Assembly (NCBI GenBank): GCA_947650285.1
Contig: CANTFL010001445.1
Coordinates: 1,054,001 to 1,118,000, forward strand
Length of the DNA stretch: 64,000 nucleotides
Direction of reading: 5' to 3'
Source of the DNA: Hyaloperonospora brassicae
Taxonomy: Eukaryota > Oomycota > Peronosporomycetes > Peronosporales > Peronosporaceae
Positions within the stretch are counted from its first letter, which is position 1, and every line of letters begins with the position of its first letter. The position numbers were made by a program, and so were the translations under genes. Positions 47,880 to 59,580 of the stretch are shown one piece after another. The notes beneath the pieces were generated by a model. That model ran no database searches, had not been told where the DNA came from, and was given only the letters and a program-made list of their open reading frames with translations.

Positions 47880-48261
47880 GGTCCTAGTCGACAGTGGGGC
47901 TTCATAAACTCTTGAAATTTGACGTCAGTTGCTGGAGAATATTACGCATAAGTAGATGGAGCATGAAATCCAATTAAAAAAGATGACAGTGCGACTTAAA
48001 ATATGCACATACGTAACCGTTATTTATCGTGTAGTGTATTCCCACTACACGCTAGGAGATGAGCAGCACGATGACAAATTCGTTGTACGGGACTTGGAGA
48101 ACGAACTTATTGTCATCCTTCGTCTACCATGGCTCAGAAAAAACAATCAATGGACCAACAGGTATCATTATGCGTTGCATAATCTGCTGCTTGTTCGTCA
48201 GTGTGTTTTTTCTGATAAATCGATTGGAGCGTTCACAAGCGTGTGGATGTACTACGAGTGA
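47880..48261 (+). pseudogene. Gypsy-3 protease remnant
   Basis: Frame VLVDSGAS followed by a stop, then KMTVRLKICTYVTVIYRVV with YTLGDEQHDDKFVVRDL and ILRLPWLRKNN, clearly the same protein segment as in Gypsy-1. It keeps the canonical DSGAS, which suggests that the Cys in Gypsy-1/2 came later. It holds the hairpin at 48029-48050 whose loop reads inverted relative to Gypsy-1. Confidence 0.75.
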
Positions 48262-51239
48262 TTGGAAAGATGGCCTTACGTATGGTTCGGTCGCTCGTAC
48301 GACAGTGCAAGACCTCATTGTATCTGGCTACTTTACCGGGAATCAAGCTGTTGGCAACAATGTGTTTACATACAGGCAAAGCCGAAGGTTCACCAATCAT
48401 ATAATATTAAAGGACGGGAACATGGATGCACGCCTACAAGTGTAATCCAAGAAAGATGACAATTCTTGCACAGATGGGTCAACAGTGAACAAAGTCACAT
48501 GAAAAGGTTATACTGAAAGAAATTCTTGCTGTGGGAACATCGCTCCATCAGCCTAAGAAGAAAAGTGTGCAGGAAAGTAATGCAATCAGTTCCCAGGATC
48601 GGCACTAAATGTTTTCATTAATGACGGGATAAGTGTAGACGCGTTTGCATTTGACATGGTAGAATTTACGAATTTCAATTTGAAGGCAGCTCAATACCTA
48701 ACGCCTGAATTTAAACGGCTTTTGCGAGAAATGCATAGTGGCAAGAGAGCAAAAATTGATGTAATCGTCGCGAAGAATAAGTTCATCACCGATACAACAT
48801 CGGCAGTAATGTATGCTGGTCACAAAATGGGTTTTTGGAAGATCATCGATGGACGTAAGTGTCGTCGATGGGAAGATTTGAACTGAGCTTTACACGTATC
48901 AAAATGGGTACTCGCTCATAGCAAATGCTTTATACAAGGGTTGATTTAATACGAGTGCATTTTCTAAATCTGTGCCGTGGGCGTTGTCTACGAATCAACG
49001 AAGTAGTCACGAGAACAAGCTGAACCCCGATTTGAAGTAATTTATCACGAAAACTGTCCACCGCCTCGGGAACAGGTGATTGCGTACGGCATTCCAGTGC
49101 TGATAGCCTAGCAGCACACTATTTAAGAGAACCAAGCTCCGCGCATAGCTCTCCAACCTTCTTTGTGAAATACAATACAGGGATATGGCGGAACCTGAAC
49201 GCAATAAACAAGTTGGATGCTGTAACGGAACTGGATCAAATGACGAAGCCTAAGACGAAAGTGATCATACACAATTTGTATAAGACTAATATATTTTTGT
49301 CCAACAATTCAATGGATTGTTTCCATTAGAGTCCTTATGCGTAAACGTAACATTCTTTGCACAGAAATTAGAGCTCTCATCGGTATTTCTGGGAATGGAT
49401 AATTCTGCCACAGCTGCTAATTAATGCCCCTGCCACGCTCAATTTATGTTCAACAAAGCTGTTACGACCAGTGCGAGATGCCGCACCAAGTTTATTCGAT
49501 GACATTTTGGCCTTAAGCAATATATGGATGGAAATATGGAAGTAAATTTAAACCGAATCTACGTCTGGTAGATTCTTACACCTATGCGCGAGCATAAATT
49601 GTACGCCTATTTCAAATTCGTAGCAAGCGAACACATATTCGTGTGTAATTTCTCGTTATAGTTTAGCACGTTCTGATCCGAATATATCAAGTCAATCTAT
49701 ATTGTCTCGCGCTGGTCGTTGACAAGGAAATATCAAAGGTTTTATGTCGTGTCGGGGTATTTTTACAATCACTCGCTTAACTTCACTAAGATGACCGGTC
49801 ATATCTTAAGGTTGGTAACGATTAACACCTACTTTTTGTGGAGTGCTGAGTGTAAGCACTTCTTTGAATTTATCAAGAAGCGGTCAGTGCAATAGCCTAT
49901 GTTGGTAATTGCAGATCAAGGCTGACCATTACGTGTAGCTTCAGGATCCAGAAACTCTTCAAACGGCTTCGAGCTAATACAACATGACACATTCTGCGCA
50001 TTGTATATTCAATGTCGTCATTAGCATTTGCTTCAACAGTTCAAGCGCAATCATTTAGTGCGTGATACGGAAAACCTTGCAATAATTTGTTCACTCTATG
50101 GATAAGTTTCGCGTTCATTGCCTAAAAGACAGGACTTTCATCGTCTGAACGGACCATGAGTCATGACACATGACCTTAAACAGTCATCATTTCTCTACAC
50201 GCGAGTATAGGCCACTGTCGTTCATTACGTAATATACCTTATTTGTGGTAAAAAAAAAGGCATAAAGCCTCTACGTTGTCACTGAATAACCTTCCTCCTC
50301 GACGGCCTGATTCGAACTCGGCTGTGTCATTATACCGGTCGGGTGAAATTTGTATTGCAGTACTAGCTAGCCGCGTTCCGTCGTCGATTTAGCTTGTTGA
50401 CGCGAAACAAGTATACGCATACAAAAACGAGATCCTGAGTCTGATGAACTATCTGTCCGATTAATGCCGCAACGCTTTGGAAACCTGGCCAGAGTCGTTT
50501 CGTTACGTCGACAACACATCTTAAAACCCTCCATGTACTTCTGTAAGGTAAGTGGAGATCGCTCTGTTAAGAATTCGATCATAACTATCCACTGATGCCC
50601 GGACGACCTGCTAAAGAAGGGGGTATTCCAATTCCGTGCTGTAAGCTTTGCTCACCTTGTGTGCCCGTCGGTGAAGCAGGTTGCAATCGTCTAGGGAGGC
50701 TCAAGTCGATGCCAATCTTGACCGTGTTTGAGATTGGGGCTGTCGCGTGGAAGCCTTTACACGGTAGCGAGTGTACTTGTAAGGAGCTCAATATGAATCA
50801 CCTTGATCTCTACAAAATCACCTGCCCAACGGTGATACTTGATTTGCGAGACTTCTGACCACTTGAGCCGTCTCGCGATCTTTCACTCTTTACCTTTACT
50901 TGTTTAATGCGTCTGATCGCAGTTGGAATTGTTGTTTGAGAGTCCTTGATCCCTGACCAAACAACCAAGGGATATCACTTGATTAGAGTATGTAACTTCT
51001 ATTAAAGTCAGGTGGCCAATAATTCAGCCCGGAAGAGAAGTCGACACGTTTACCTGTAAGCAAGTTGAATTCTTTTTAATGTTAACCAATCAAACCCAAA
51101 ATGTAACACATCGATAGGCCTATCTGTGACACGAATTTCGACGCCACGCGTCTCCCTTAAGATATCGTTTCTTTGTACCTGTGTACCTCACACCAAGTGC
51201 GCTTTCTTTGTAAATTTGGCGTGACCCACACCCGACATG

Positions 51240-51320
51240 TATACAACTGACTCCTGGCTTGTGATCTACGATCGAGATATCAGATCGAGATCGAGATATC
51301 GGGCTCGCGAGATCGGATCA
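51240..51320 (+). repeat. GATCGAGATATC short repeat
   Basis: ATCGAGATATC recurs with small changes at about 51270-51320 (ACGATCGAGATATC, AGATCGAGATCGAGATATC). A small, simple, partly palindromic repeat within the Gypsy-3 relic. Confidence 0.5.
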
Positions 51321-52620
51321 AGAGCGTGAAATTCACCCATTTCAGCCAGTAATCTTCCAATCAGAATCCTTTACTCCCTCAACTGACGCCTGCGATCTGT
51401 GAGCTCCCACGTCCCAACTCAACGGTAAGAAGCTCGTAATTGCTTTATCACAGCCGTAAAAAGCAGCTATCTCCGGCAAAATACCACGTTTCTTCGTGCC
51501 CACTCATACTTATTTGCGACTATAGATCATGAATGGTCTTCCTTAAGTGCCAGCATGTGGGTTTAATGGTCTTAAGCATAGTTTCTCTATGTCACCTTTG
51601 CTAGCCCTTCCTGTTCGAAAGGTAATTGGTTCTTGAGAGTTTTTCAGCGGGTGAAGCGTGCTCGTTCTCTCGTGTATCATTGCAGGTCTCCACCGGCTCC
51701 TAAAGAGTGATTGGAGTCCGTCGAAATGTCCATCGCCTTTGAATTTTTCATATATAAGAGGCAGAAGACAAGTTTTCTTGCTTTTGGATATATTTTTAGC
51801 AAGACGGTGCATCTTGTCGATATACCGGTACCATTACGTCTGAAAACAGTACCGTGGCTTTACGAACCTAACATTTCGACCCCAAGGGTGACCCCGTGAC
51901 CCGTCTAGGACAAACACCTTCGTTTAATTGAGTTATTTTGAGAAAGCGTTTACATTAGTTGAAAACATAGTTATAGATGCCTTCTTATTACCATATGAAA
52001 TTGGATGGCCGAATCGAAAGCGAAAAGCCTGTTCTTAAAATAAATTTTGAGGATATGTCCACAAGTTTATGGGCTATGTTGAGTTCCATCCAATGGTCGA
52101 GCTCGCCTTCAATTACGCGATGAATGCACGCCTTTGCATACATCGTCCTACGTGGATATTTTACGCTTACACCATACACGAGTCCCCACCTTATTGAACT
52201 GTAACTATCAAGGGGGAGTACTTTCTGGAGCAAAAACTTGAAGTCATAATCATCACGCACCGAGGTGTTTCTAGATGCGAGAAGCGACAAGGTCTACGTG
52301 ATCGACGCCGAACGTCTCAAAGAATACAACATCATCGATAACGATGACGCTATTGTTAACAAATATGATGATGACCATGCTGGTGTTCCCATCATTGGCA
52401 ATGAGTATATCAGCGATTAAGATGACAGCCTCGCTGAAGAAGAATCGAGAACGCTCTTTGCCATGTGCAAAAGGCGCGCTAAACAAAACAAATTCCAGCT
52501 AGCAGCAGGAAAATTTCTACTGGCCGACATGCAGCAACCCGTTTCGTGCCGTATTTTTTTTTCGCCAACGCGGTAGACCGACAGAAACTGAACGTTGATC
52601 GATAGGAAAGAAAATAGACT

Positions 52621-53386
52621 TTCGTTTTTACAGTGCTATTGATCTACTCTCTACCTTTATCCTACCTAGATACGTTGTGGCGAACGTTTGTAGCAGTAAG
52701 CCTATATAGCGTCGTCACTCTATGAATTACACCGCATAGCATCGCATCATACACAATATAGATGACATGTAGGAAGCGCACGCATACCCTGCTTTACGAA
52801 GAGACTATCCGCCCATTAGGTCAGTACGATACCTCCTTTGACGACGAAGACAGCCTCCGCCTTTAAAAATATCCATCCTATTCTTTGGCGTGCGCTACAT
52901 TTGTTGAGCCTGTTGCGCAGCTACGAGATGTCTCCAAGTACTGGGAGACCTCCTCACAAGCTATTGCCTGTTCATTAAGAGGACAGAGATTGTCTCGCTT
53001 TTTCCGCGAAAATGCGAAAGCGAAATTTTCACCGTTTTTTTGCTCGATGTGTACGTGATCTCGTCGCCTTGATACCGCACATAGTCAGTCATACATAGGC
53101 TTTTGTCCCGCTCGTTCACCATATATCGTCCGAATCAAGGATTGCGAATTATATCTCGCGGAGGTCAAGATTGTCTGGCTAATCACCTTGGAAAGTTTTT
53201 CCGCCTCCACTACACTCCATGGTGAACTAGCGCGGTAATCATCACTTTCTAATTGAGCTTTATAACGACCCCGACGTCAAGAGAGATGGACGGACATCTG
53301 GACCTTTGTCGTTTTTACCCACCGACTTAATGTAGCTAAGGAAATCGCTATCAGCTGATGACCGAAGTTCTCGTTATTGATTAATA
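52621..53386. other. Spacer between Gypsy-3 and an unplaced ORF
   Basis: CTACCTTTATCCTACCTAG near 52660 resembles the TTTTACCCTACCTACGCTTCC block of the gypsy LTR, so part of this may be the decayed 3' end of Gypsy-3. Nothing else recognised. Confidence 0.35.
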
Positions 53387-53800
53387 GTGCGACGATATTT
53401 TCTCGTTGGATTGGATGAATCATCCGAGAACGATCAAAAGAGGGTTCGTAATAGCATTGCAAGCCTTCATTACTTCGTACATCTCAGAGGCGATGCGGTC
53501 CCTACACTAGGGCTGGTTAGGGAGGGAGATATCTCTAAGGGCGCAAGCAGAGTTGCCAGTATACTTGTTAAAATTATATTTCCACGAGAATCGGTTAAGG
53601 CTGACCATCTTGACAACTGTTACAGCCTGTTTTGTGCACTTGTTGATGCTTTCAGCTCGAACTTAATACGAGATGTAGTAATTTGTCAAGCCAGTCCTTA
53701 TGACCATCACTTTCCACAAAAAAAAGATAAAGTTTTAACCTTAAACCGATTTAGCACCGTCTCGACAATGGTGGTCATGACGACAGCTGTGTACATATAG
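53387..53800 (+). CDS. Hypothetical ORF, 137 codons
   Basis: Begins MRRYFLVGLDESSEND, contains VREGDISKGASRVASILVKI and DHLDNCYSLFCALVDAFSS, and stops six bases before the Gypsy-2 LTR. No domain recognised, no Met context or intron support. It may be the end of a host gene, a transposon fragment or chance. The Gypsy-2 insertion lies just past its stop. Confidence 0.3.
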   Translation: MRRYFLVGLDESSENDQKRVRNSIASLHYFVHLRGDAVPTLGLVREGDISKGASRVASILVKIIFPRESVKADHLDNCYSLFCALVDAFSSNLIRDVVICQASPYDHHFPQKKDKVLTLNRFSTVSTMVVMTTAVYI

Positions 53801-53806
53801 AATATC

Positions 53807-54196
53807 TGTAACGGGGCAGCCCGTTACATAAAATTGTCACTTTAAGGAAAGTGACAATAAAGAATATGAAGTTGGATATTCTTTGAACAATATCACCAAA
53901 GTGGCGATATTGAAGGGTCGACCAAAGAGTCTGTTCATTGGTTGATATCGTGATGATATCAACCCACCAATCGCCGCAAGACGCGCGCAATGAGTGGTGA
54001 CGAGACGTCACCATACACCCAGTTATATTAGTATAGTTAAGCTAAGTCAAACAGAGAGACAGTGGTTAAAGACTTTATTATATTAATATAACAGTTCTGC
54101 TTTTACCCTACCTACGCTTCCTCGCTTGCCACGTGTACGTCTGTCGGGGCACTTGAAACCCTTGCGTTAAGTTACGCAAGGGTGTGCCCCGTTACA
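53807..54196 (+). repeat. Gypsy-2 5' LTR (390 bp)
   Basis: TGTAACGGGGCAGCCCG ... GTGTGCCCCGTTACA. 5'-type markers (CAGCCCG, CACCAAAGTGG, GCACTTGAAA, AAGTTACGC). Strong hairpins at 53808-53827 (GTAACGGGGCAGCCCGTTAC) and at about 53834-53855 (TGTCACTTT-aagg-AAAGTGACA). Confidence 0.95.
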
Positions 54197-54198
54197 CC

Positions 54199-54212
54199 TG
54201 GTAGCACTTTGT
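54199..54212 (+). promoter_or_regulatory. Possible Gypsy-2 primer site
   Basis: TGGTAGCACTTTGT begins two bases after the LTR. TGG is the usual complement of a tRNA 3' CCA end. The tRNA is not identified. Gypsy-1 has the same sequence. Confidence 0.45.
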
Positions 54213-54240
54213 AGTCCTTCCAAGGACCACGTCATCCAAC

Positions 54241-55396
54241 ATGAACATGTTGGATGAAGAAGACACCTTTCACGCCACGCGTGAAGGGTTTACCCATTTG
54301 AGTGACATCGAATTGGGTGCGGTAGAACGAATGAGTTCTGCCGTAGGCGAGTTCGCCATTAGCGCCATGTTGGAGTCTCTAGACAGAGACCAACAACATG
54401 CCGCTATAGCCAAGTTCATTCAAAATGAACTTGCCATCGAGAGGGAGAAAGTAGCCTTGCTTCACCAGCAAGGCTCTCAACAGGCCGAGCAGTTGAGAGA
54501 ACTCGGTGCTCAACAGACAGAGCTGTTGAGACAGCAGCAATTCCATGCTGCTGTGGGCGGGACGGCGCATGCGAGGCGTCCCGAGGTCATGAAAGTTGAC
54601 ATCTCCAAGTACAGTGGAGTCCCGGAGGACTCCCTGTTACTGTGGTTTGTCGAACTCGACAGAGCCCTAAGGGCTCGTCGCGTCGAAGATGATCAAATGA
54701 AACTCACATTTGCTCAGACCCACTTGGCAGGGCGTGCCAAAACTTGGTTTCTGGGACTCGAGAGTAGCGACCCAAAATGCGTTTAGGTCGCTAGATGACT
54801 TCAAGGCCCGGCTCAGACAAACGTTTGAGCCGCCACGGGCTGAGTTCAGGGCTCGTTCAGAGCTCCTGAAACTCAAGCAGGGTAAGCGTGAAGTCCACGC
54901 TTACGCACAACATATACGACTCCTTGCGAGTAGTATAACTGCCAACCCAGTCCATGAACACACGTTGATTACGGTGTTCATGCAAGGGCTCGCAGAGGGG
55001 CCCGTCAGGAGCCACCTGTTCCGCCTTGAGCTGAATACGCTGGAAGAAGAGATATCAGCCGCGGAACAGGAAGACTTTAGCATGAGACAGGCTCATGCTA
55101 GCTCAAACGCTTATCGTCCACCGAGGCGACAAGAGATCGGAGGTCCAGAACCAATGGAACTCTGCTATGTTGAGAGCGAGAGACCTCGCTCTTCGAACAA
55201 CAAGCAAATGCAGAGGTGCAATCGCTGTCAGAAGTTAGGGCAATATGCATATGTGTGTAGTGCTCCACGCCCAGTACCAAACAGTACTGAGCGAAATGGA
55301 CGACCATTTGCCAGAAAGGGCAATAGGCGTGGGTACATGTGCTGCTGCGAAGCCGCAACAGCGAGACGGACCATCAAAAAATGGTCGGGTCAGTAG
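54241..55396 (+). pseudogene. Gypsy-2 gag, in two frames
   Basis: 54241-54786 (MNMLDEEDTFHATREG; long Gln/Glu-rich helix with HQQGSQQAEQLRELGAQQ) and 54710-55396 (DFKARLRQTFEPPRAEF, EHTLITVFMQGLAEGP, zinc knuckle CNRCQKLGQYAYVC at about 55217-55258, His replaced by Gln). The +1 frame change at GACCCAAAATGC (54769-54780) is the same as in Gypsy-1: either a defect of the parent or a programmed shift inside the capsid part, which would be unusual. Confidence 0.85.
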
Positions 55397-55980
55397 GGGC
55401 GGAGCGCCCTACTGATCCAGCAACCTCAACAGAATTCGCAAATCTCTTGACGAAAGTTGCTCCAGATACACAATCATTGTGTGTCTCTGCACCCGGTGAT
55501 GAAGTTTCGCTCATCACCTTGAAGTTGGAAGCGACAAATGATTTGTCGCTTAGTGCCCTAGTAGAGTGTGGGGCGTCGAAAAACTTTGTTCGACGCCAGT
55601 CACTAGAGGGTCATAGGCTCAAGTTCGATGAACGCGACATTCCCCTCACGAGGATGACGGTGCGCCTTGCAACAGGCGCATCGATTACTGTTGAGAAACG
55701 TGTAGTAGGAATCCACTAAACGTTAGAAGGCGAACAGTACGATGATGTCTTCATCGTACTGGATATGAATGACAAATATGATGTCATCCTGGGATTAACT
55801 TGGCCCAGAAAGTACGAGCCAAGAGTGAGATGGCAGCATTGATCCGTGAAGATGCCTACCGCTTGTTCATCATATGGCCATCTGATGAACATCTTGGAGC
55901 GTCCACAAGCGTGTGGATGTTCTTCGAGTGAGTGCGATGGCCTCACTTGAGGTACGGTCGTTAGCACGACTGCACAAGAT
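55339..55980 (+). pseudogene. Gypsy-2 protease
   Basis: LSALVECGASKNFV: the catalytic Asp seen in Gypsy-1 (DCGAS) is Glu here, which should abolish cleavage. The frame goes on to VEKRVVGIH, then TAA where Gypsy-1 has TAC (Tyr). The second half, DDVFIVLDMNDKYDVILGLTW, is readable after the stop. Confidence 0.8.
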
Positions 55981-56004
55981 CACAGTGTAGTTGATCACTA
56001 CACT

Positions 56005-58439
56005 GTGGAGAAAGCTCCCGGCGGCTGTACAGAGGTACATGCGGCGCCGAAGGTCCAACACTCGAATAAGTCGAGTGGACTGGGGCATGGATGCATGCCT
56101 AGCGGGCAGAATCTTAGACAAAAGAAACCTGTTGCCTCCAAAGAGCAACATGGACATCCGAGGTCGACTGGAGAGTCGACCGTAGAGGATCGGTGCCTGA
56201 CTGTGGTTGCACAGCCACAGTTGGAAGACGTCGAGGGAATAAGTCCCCACGTACTTGAGGAAGGAATTCCTCAAGAGTCACTTGATGAGGGATCAGGCCC
56301 TCAGCAACCTGTGGAAGAAAGTTCCCAGGAAGAAACCGAGACGTTGAACGTCTTGGTTAGTGACGGATCAAGCGTAGGCGCTTATACGCTTGATCTGATT
56401 GTGCCTCCGAAGTCAACTTCGGAGATAACTCAGTTGCCAACGCTAGAACCGAAACGGTTCTTGCGTGATCTGCGTAGTGGCAAAGTCAATCCGATCTGCA
56501 TACTCGTCATGGAGGATGAGTATGTGGCCGATATTCGGTCGGCTACAGTATTTGCTGAGAACGAACGGGTTCTCAGCAGCTCATCGATGGACGAAAGTGT
56601 CCTCGATGAGAAGACTCGGATTGAGCGATACACGTCTAAATCCTGGGAGTCGCTCCAGTCATATCCTTTGTATAAGGATTTGATTGAATTCAAGGACGTG
56701 TTCCCTGAATCCGTACCTTGCGAGTTGCCTAAGGACAAAGGCACTCGACACGAGATCGAGCTCAAACCGGGCTCGAAGTACTGTGTCATGAAGCAGTGGC
56801 CACTGCCTCGTGAACAAGTACTAGCGATCGACAAGTTCTTTGCCGATCGCTTAGCAGCGGGCCATGTCAGGGAATCAACATCCCCCCACAGCTCTCCGAC
56901 TTCTGTGTGCGAAAGGCCACAGGAGGATGGCGGATAGTGCACGCATTCAACAAATTGAATGCTGCAACGGTACCAACTCAGACGCCGATACCGAGGAAGC
57001 ACGTAATCATAGATGGTATGTGAAAGAGTACCATCTTCTCGTCCATGGATCTGATGGATGGATTCTATCAGATCCTCATGCGTAAACGGGACATCCCGTA
57101 CACAGCAGTGAGCACTCCCAGCGGTATTTTTCGAGAGTGGCTAGTGATGCCTCAGGGTCTGAGCAACGCCTCTGCAACATTCAACAGATGTGTCATCAAT
57201 GTGTTGAGACCGATGCGAGATCTCGCACCGAGTTACTTCGACGATGTGTTCGTCCATAGCCGGGCTATAAACGGAAAGACGGACGTTGAAGTTCACAGAA
57301 CTCACGTTCTCCAAGTCCTTCAACTTATGAGCAAGCATGTGTTGTATGCCAACCTCAAGAAGTGTATATTCGCGGCTAGCGTAATACCACTTCTTGGGTG
57401 CATCGTGGGTAAACACGGCGTACGCCCTGATTCCGAAAAGATTAAGGCGATCACCGACTGTACAGTGCCAGTCGATGTCAAGGGACTAAGGAAGTTCCTT
57501 GGACTAGCGGCGTACTTGCACAAGTACTCGCGCAACTACGCCAAGATGACTGTTCATCTTTCTTGCTTGCTCAAGAAAAATGTCAAGTGGTCATGGAACG
57601 CTGAGTGCCAGCGTTCCTTTGAAGGTATCAAGCAAAGCTTGATGCAATCGCCGATCTTGGCGTTTGCAGATCAGTACAGACCATTTCATGTGGTCTGTGA
57701 CGCTAGCGATTTTGCAATCGACTGTGCGTTAATGCAGTTCGATGCAGATGGCGCGGAGCGCGTCATCTGTTATCAGTCGCGTCAGCTGCAATCAGCTGAG
57801 CGTAATTACCCAGTGCATGACAAGGAACTCCTTGCCATGAAGTACGCACTGGCTAAGTTTCGCGTCTATCTCTTGGGAGATAGACCGTTCATCGTCTATA
57901 CGGACCATGCGTCATTACGCACGGCCGTAAACAGCCCACACCTCTCGCAAAGGATGGCGAGGTGGCTGTCTTTCTTCGCGGAGTATAACTTCTCCGTGGA
58001 GTATAAACCAGGACGACTCAATATCGTCGCTGATGCTCTTTCGCGCCGGCCCGATTTCGAGCCGGACGCACAAATCAACAGTGAGGATAAGCCCACTGTT
58101 GCGACACTGTCAGTCAGTGTCCCGTCGTCAAGTTTACTTGACAACGTACGACAGTCATACGCGGAGGATAAGGATCTTCTGCGATTGATGGATCATCTGG
58201 TGAATCCATCCAGTAAATCCATGCGGAATATACCGGCTTTGTACCGATCCTCATCGGATCGGTATAGTACACGCAACGGATTGCTGTATTATACAGCTGT
58301 TGCCGACGACACACCTCGTGTCGTCGTACCCGCTCATCATGATTTGCGTTTGCGCATCATGTATGAGTGTCACGATGCCCTAACAAGCGGCCATCGTGGG
58401 AGAGAAAAGACTTACCTCACGGTAAGTCGTGACTTTTAA
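56005..58439 (+). pseudogene. Gypsy-2 reverse transcriptase and RNase H
   Basis: 56005-56937: leader with a Glu/Ser-rich stretch, then KDKGTRHEIELKPGSKYCVM and the RT start. One base is missing near 56900 relative to Gypsy-1 and shifts the frame. 57045-58439 (464 codons): MDLMDGFYQIL (first Asp region), YFDD at residues 64-67, thumb through LAAYLHKYSRNYAK, RNase H with D219, E261 and D287, then HHCC residues (SGHRGREKTYL) and TAA. The catalytic residues remain in this second frame. Confidence 0.88.
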
Positions 58440-59580
58440 AGGCCCCGCCAGTATCAGTTTGTTCGCAAGTACATACGTGCTTGCGAGGTTTGCCAACGAA
58501 TGAAGCCTAGTCCTTCATCCCGTGCGCCATTGCAGCCTCTGCCTGTTCCGGCAGAGTGCTGGCAGTCCGTTTCAATGGACTTCGTCTTCGGTTTCCCCGA
58601 AGACGCTCACAATAATAATGGTATTCTTGTGTTTGTTGACCGATTCAGCAAGATGGTCCATCTTGCTGCTGTCCCTGAGTCGATCAAGGATCAAGGTTGT
58701 GCTCGTGTCTTTCTAGACACGGTCTTTTGACTCCACGGGTTACCCCGTGAACTCGTATCCGACCGTGACCCTCGGTTCACGGCGGAATTTTGGCAAACCG
58801 TGTTCCGTACTCTCGGAACACGATTAAAGATGTCCACTTCTGACCATCCAGAAACAGATGGTCAGACGGAACGTGCGAACCGTGTCCTCGAAGAGATCCT
58901 TCGAGGATATGTCCACTCGTTTCCGAGTTGGAGCGAATTCCTACCCATGGTCGAATTCGCCATCAATAATTCGGTGCATGCTTCCACACAGCACACACCG
59001 TTTTACGTGAATGGCCTACGCCATCCACGAGTGCCCACCCTTATAGAGTGTGACTCTTGGATAAGGGGGGAGGGACTCGCTCGAGCAAAAACCGTTTTGG
59101 CTCTTGCTCAGCACGTGTCGACGCTAACGTCGTCACGTATGATGCCGATGTCAATCAAGTCGACATCGATGAAGAAGATCACCTCAATAATAGCGATGAC
59201 GCTATTATTGACTCGGATGATGATGACGATGCTGGTATATTCAGCATCGTCAACGATTATGCCAGCGAGGAAGAAGACAACCTCGATGAAGAAGAGAGCA
59301 ATCTCTTAGCAGTGCGCACGAAGCGCACTGAAAGACAAAACAAAGAGTCAGCAGAGAACTTCCTGCTGACTCGAGAAGCGGTAGTCCGTTTCGTTCAGGA
59401 CTCCATCGCAAATGCGGTGGACCGGCAGAAACGGAACGCAGACAAGAATGGAAGAGCAAATGTTCTTTCATTTAAGGGTAACGACCTAGTACTACTGTCT
59501 ACGGTAAACTTACCTGGACAGGCAGTCACTAGTGTCGGCAGTAGTAAACTATTGCCGAAGTATATTGGGCCATTTTGAGT
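58440..59580 (+). pseudogene. Gypsy-2 integrase with acidic insert
   Basis: RACEVCQRMKPSPSS (zinc-binding end), SVSMDFVFGFPED (Asp), RFSKMVHLAAVPES, then TGA before LHGLPRELVSDRDPRF (Asp) and PETDGQTERANRVLEEIL (Glu). Frame change to 59057-59578, which holds about 60 residues rich in Asp/Glu (NNSDDAIIDSDDDDDAGIF; YASEEEDNLDEEES), then FVQDSIANAVDRQKRNADK and GNDLVLLSTVNLPG. It ends F-TGA; Gypsy-1 has the same TGA. An acidic insert in this place is not usual for gypsy integrases. Confidence 0.85.

Larger units (their letters stand above)
46580..52620 (+). mobile_element. Gypsy-3: ancient gypsy relic
   Basis: Whole-length but badly decayed member of the same gypsy lineage, plus strand. Gag: GAGACCAACAACATGCC near 46718 and GACTCCCTGTGGAGG near 46960. 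Protease: GTCGACAGTGGGGCTTC at about 47888 (an older D-S-G-A, not D-C-G-A). Protease second half at 47956-48261. RT at about 49000-49500 (CGATGACATTTTGGCC after GCGAGATGCCGCACC). RNase H near 50120 (TTTCATCGTCTGAACGGACC). Integrase near 51700-52200. Acidic insert near 52320-52440. Same order as Gypsy-1/2. LTRs not defined. Confidence 0.8.

Noticed and set aside
53387..53800. Could be an effector gene next to Gypsy-2
   Set aside because: No signal peptide, RXLR or CRN motif is visible; kept only as a hypothetical ORF.
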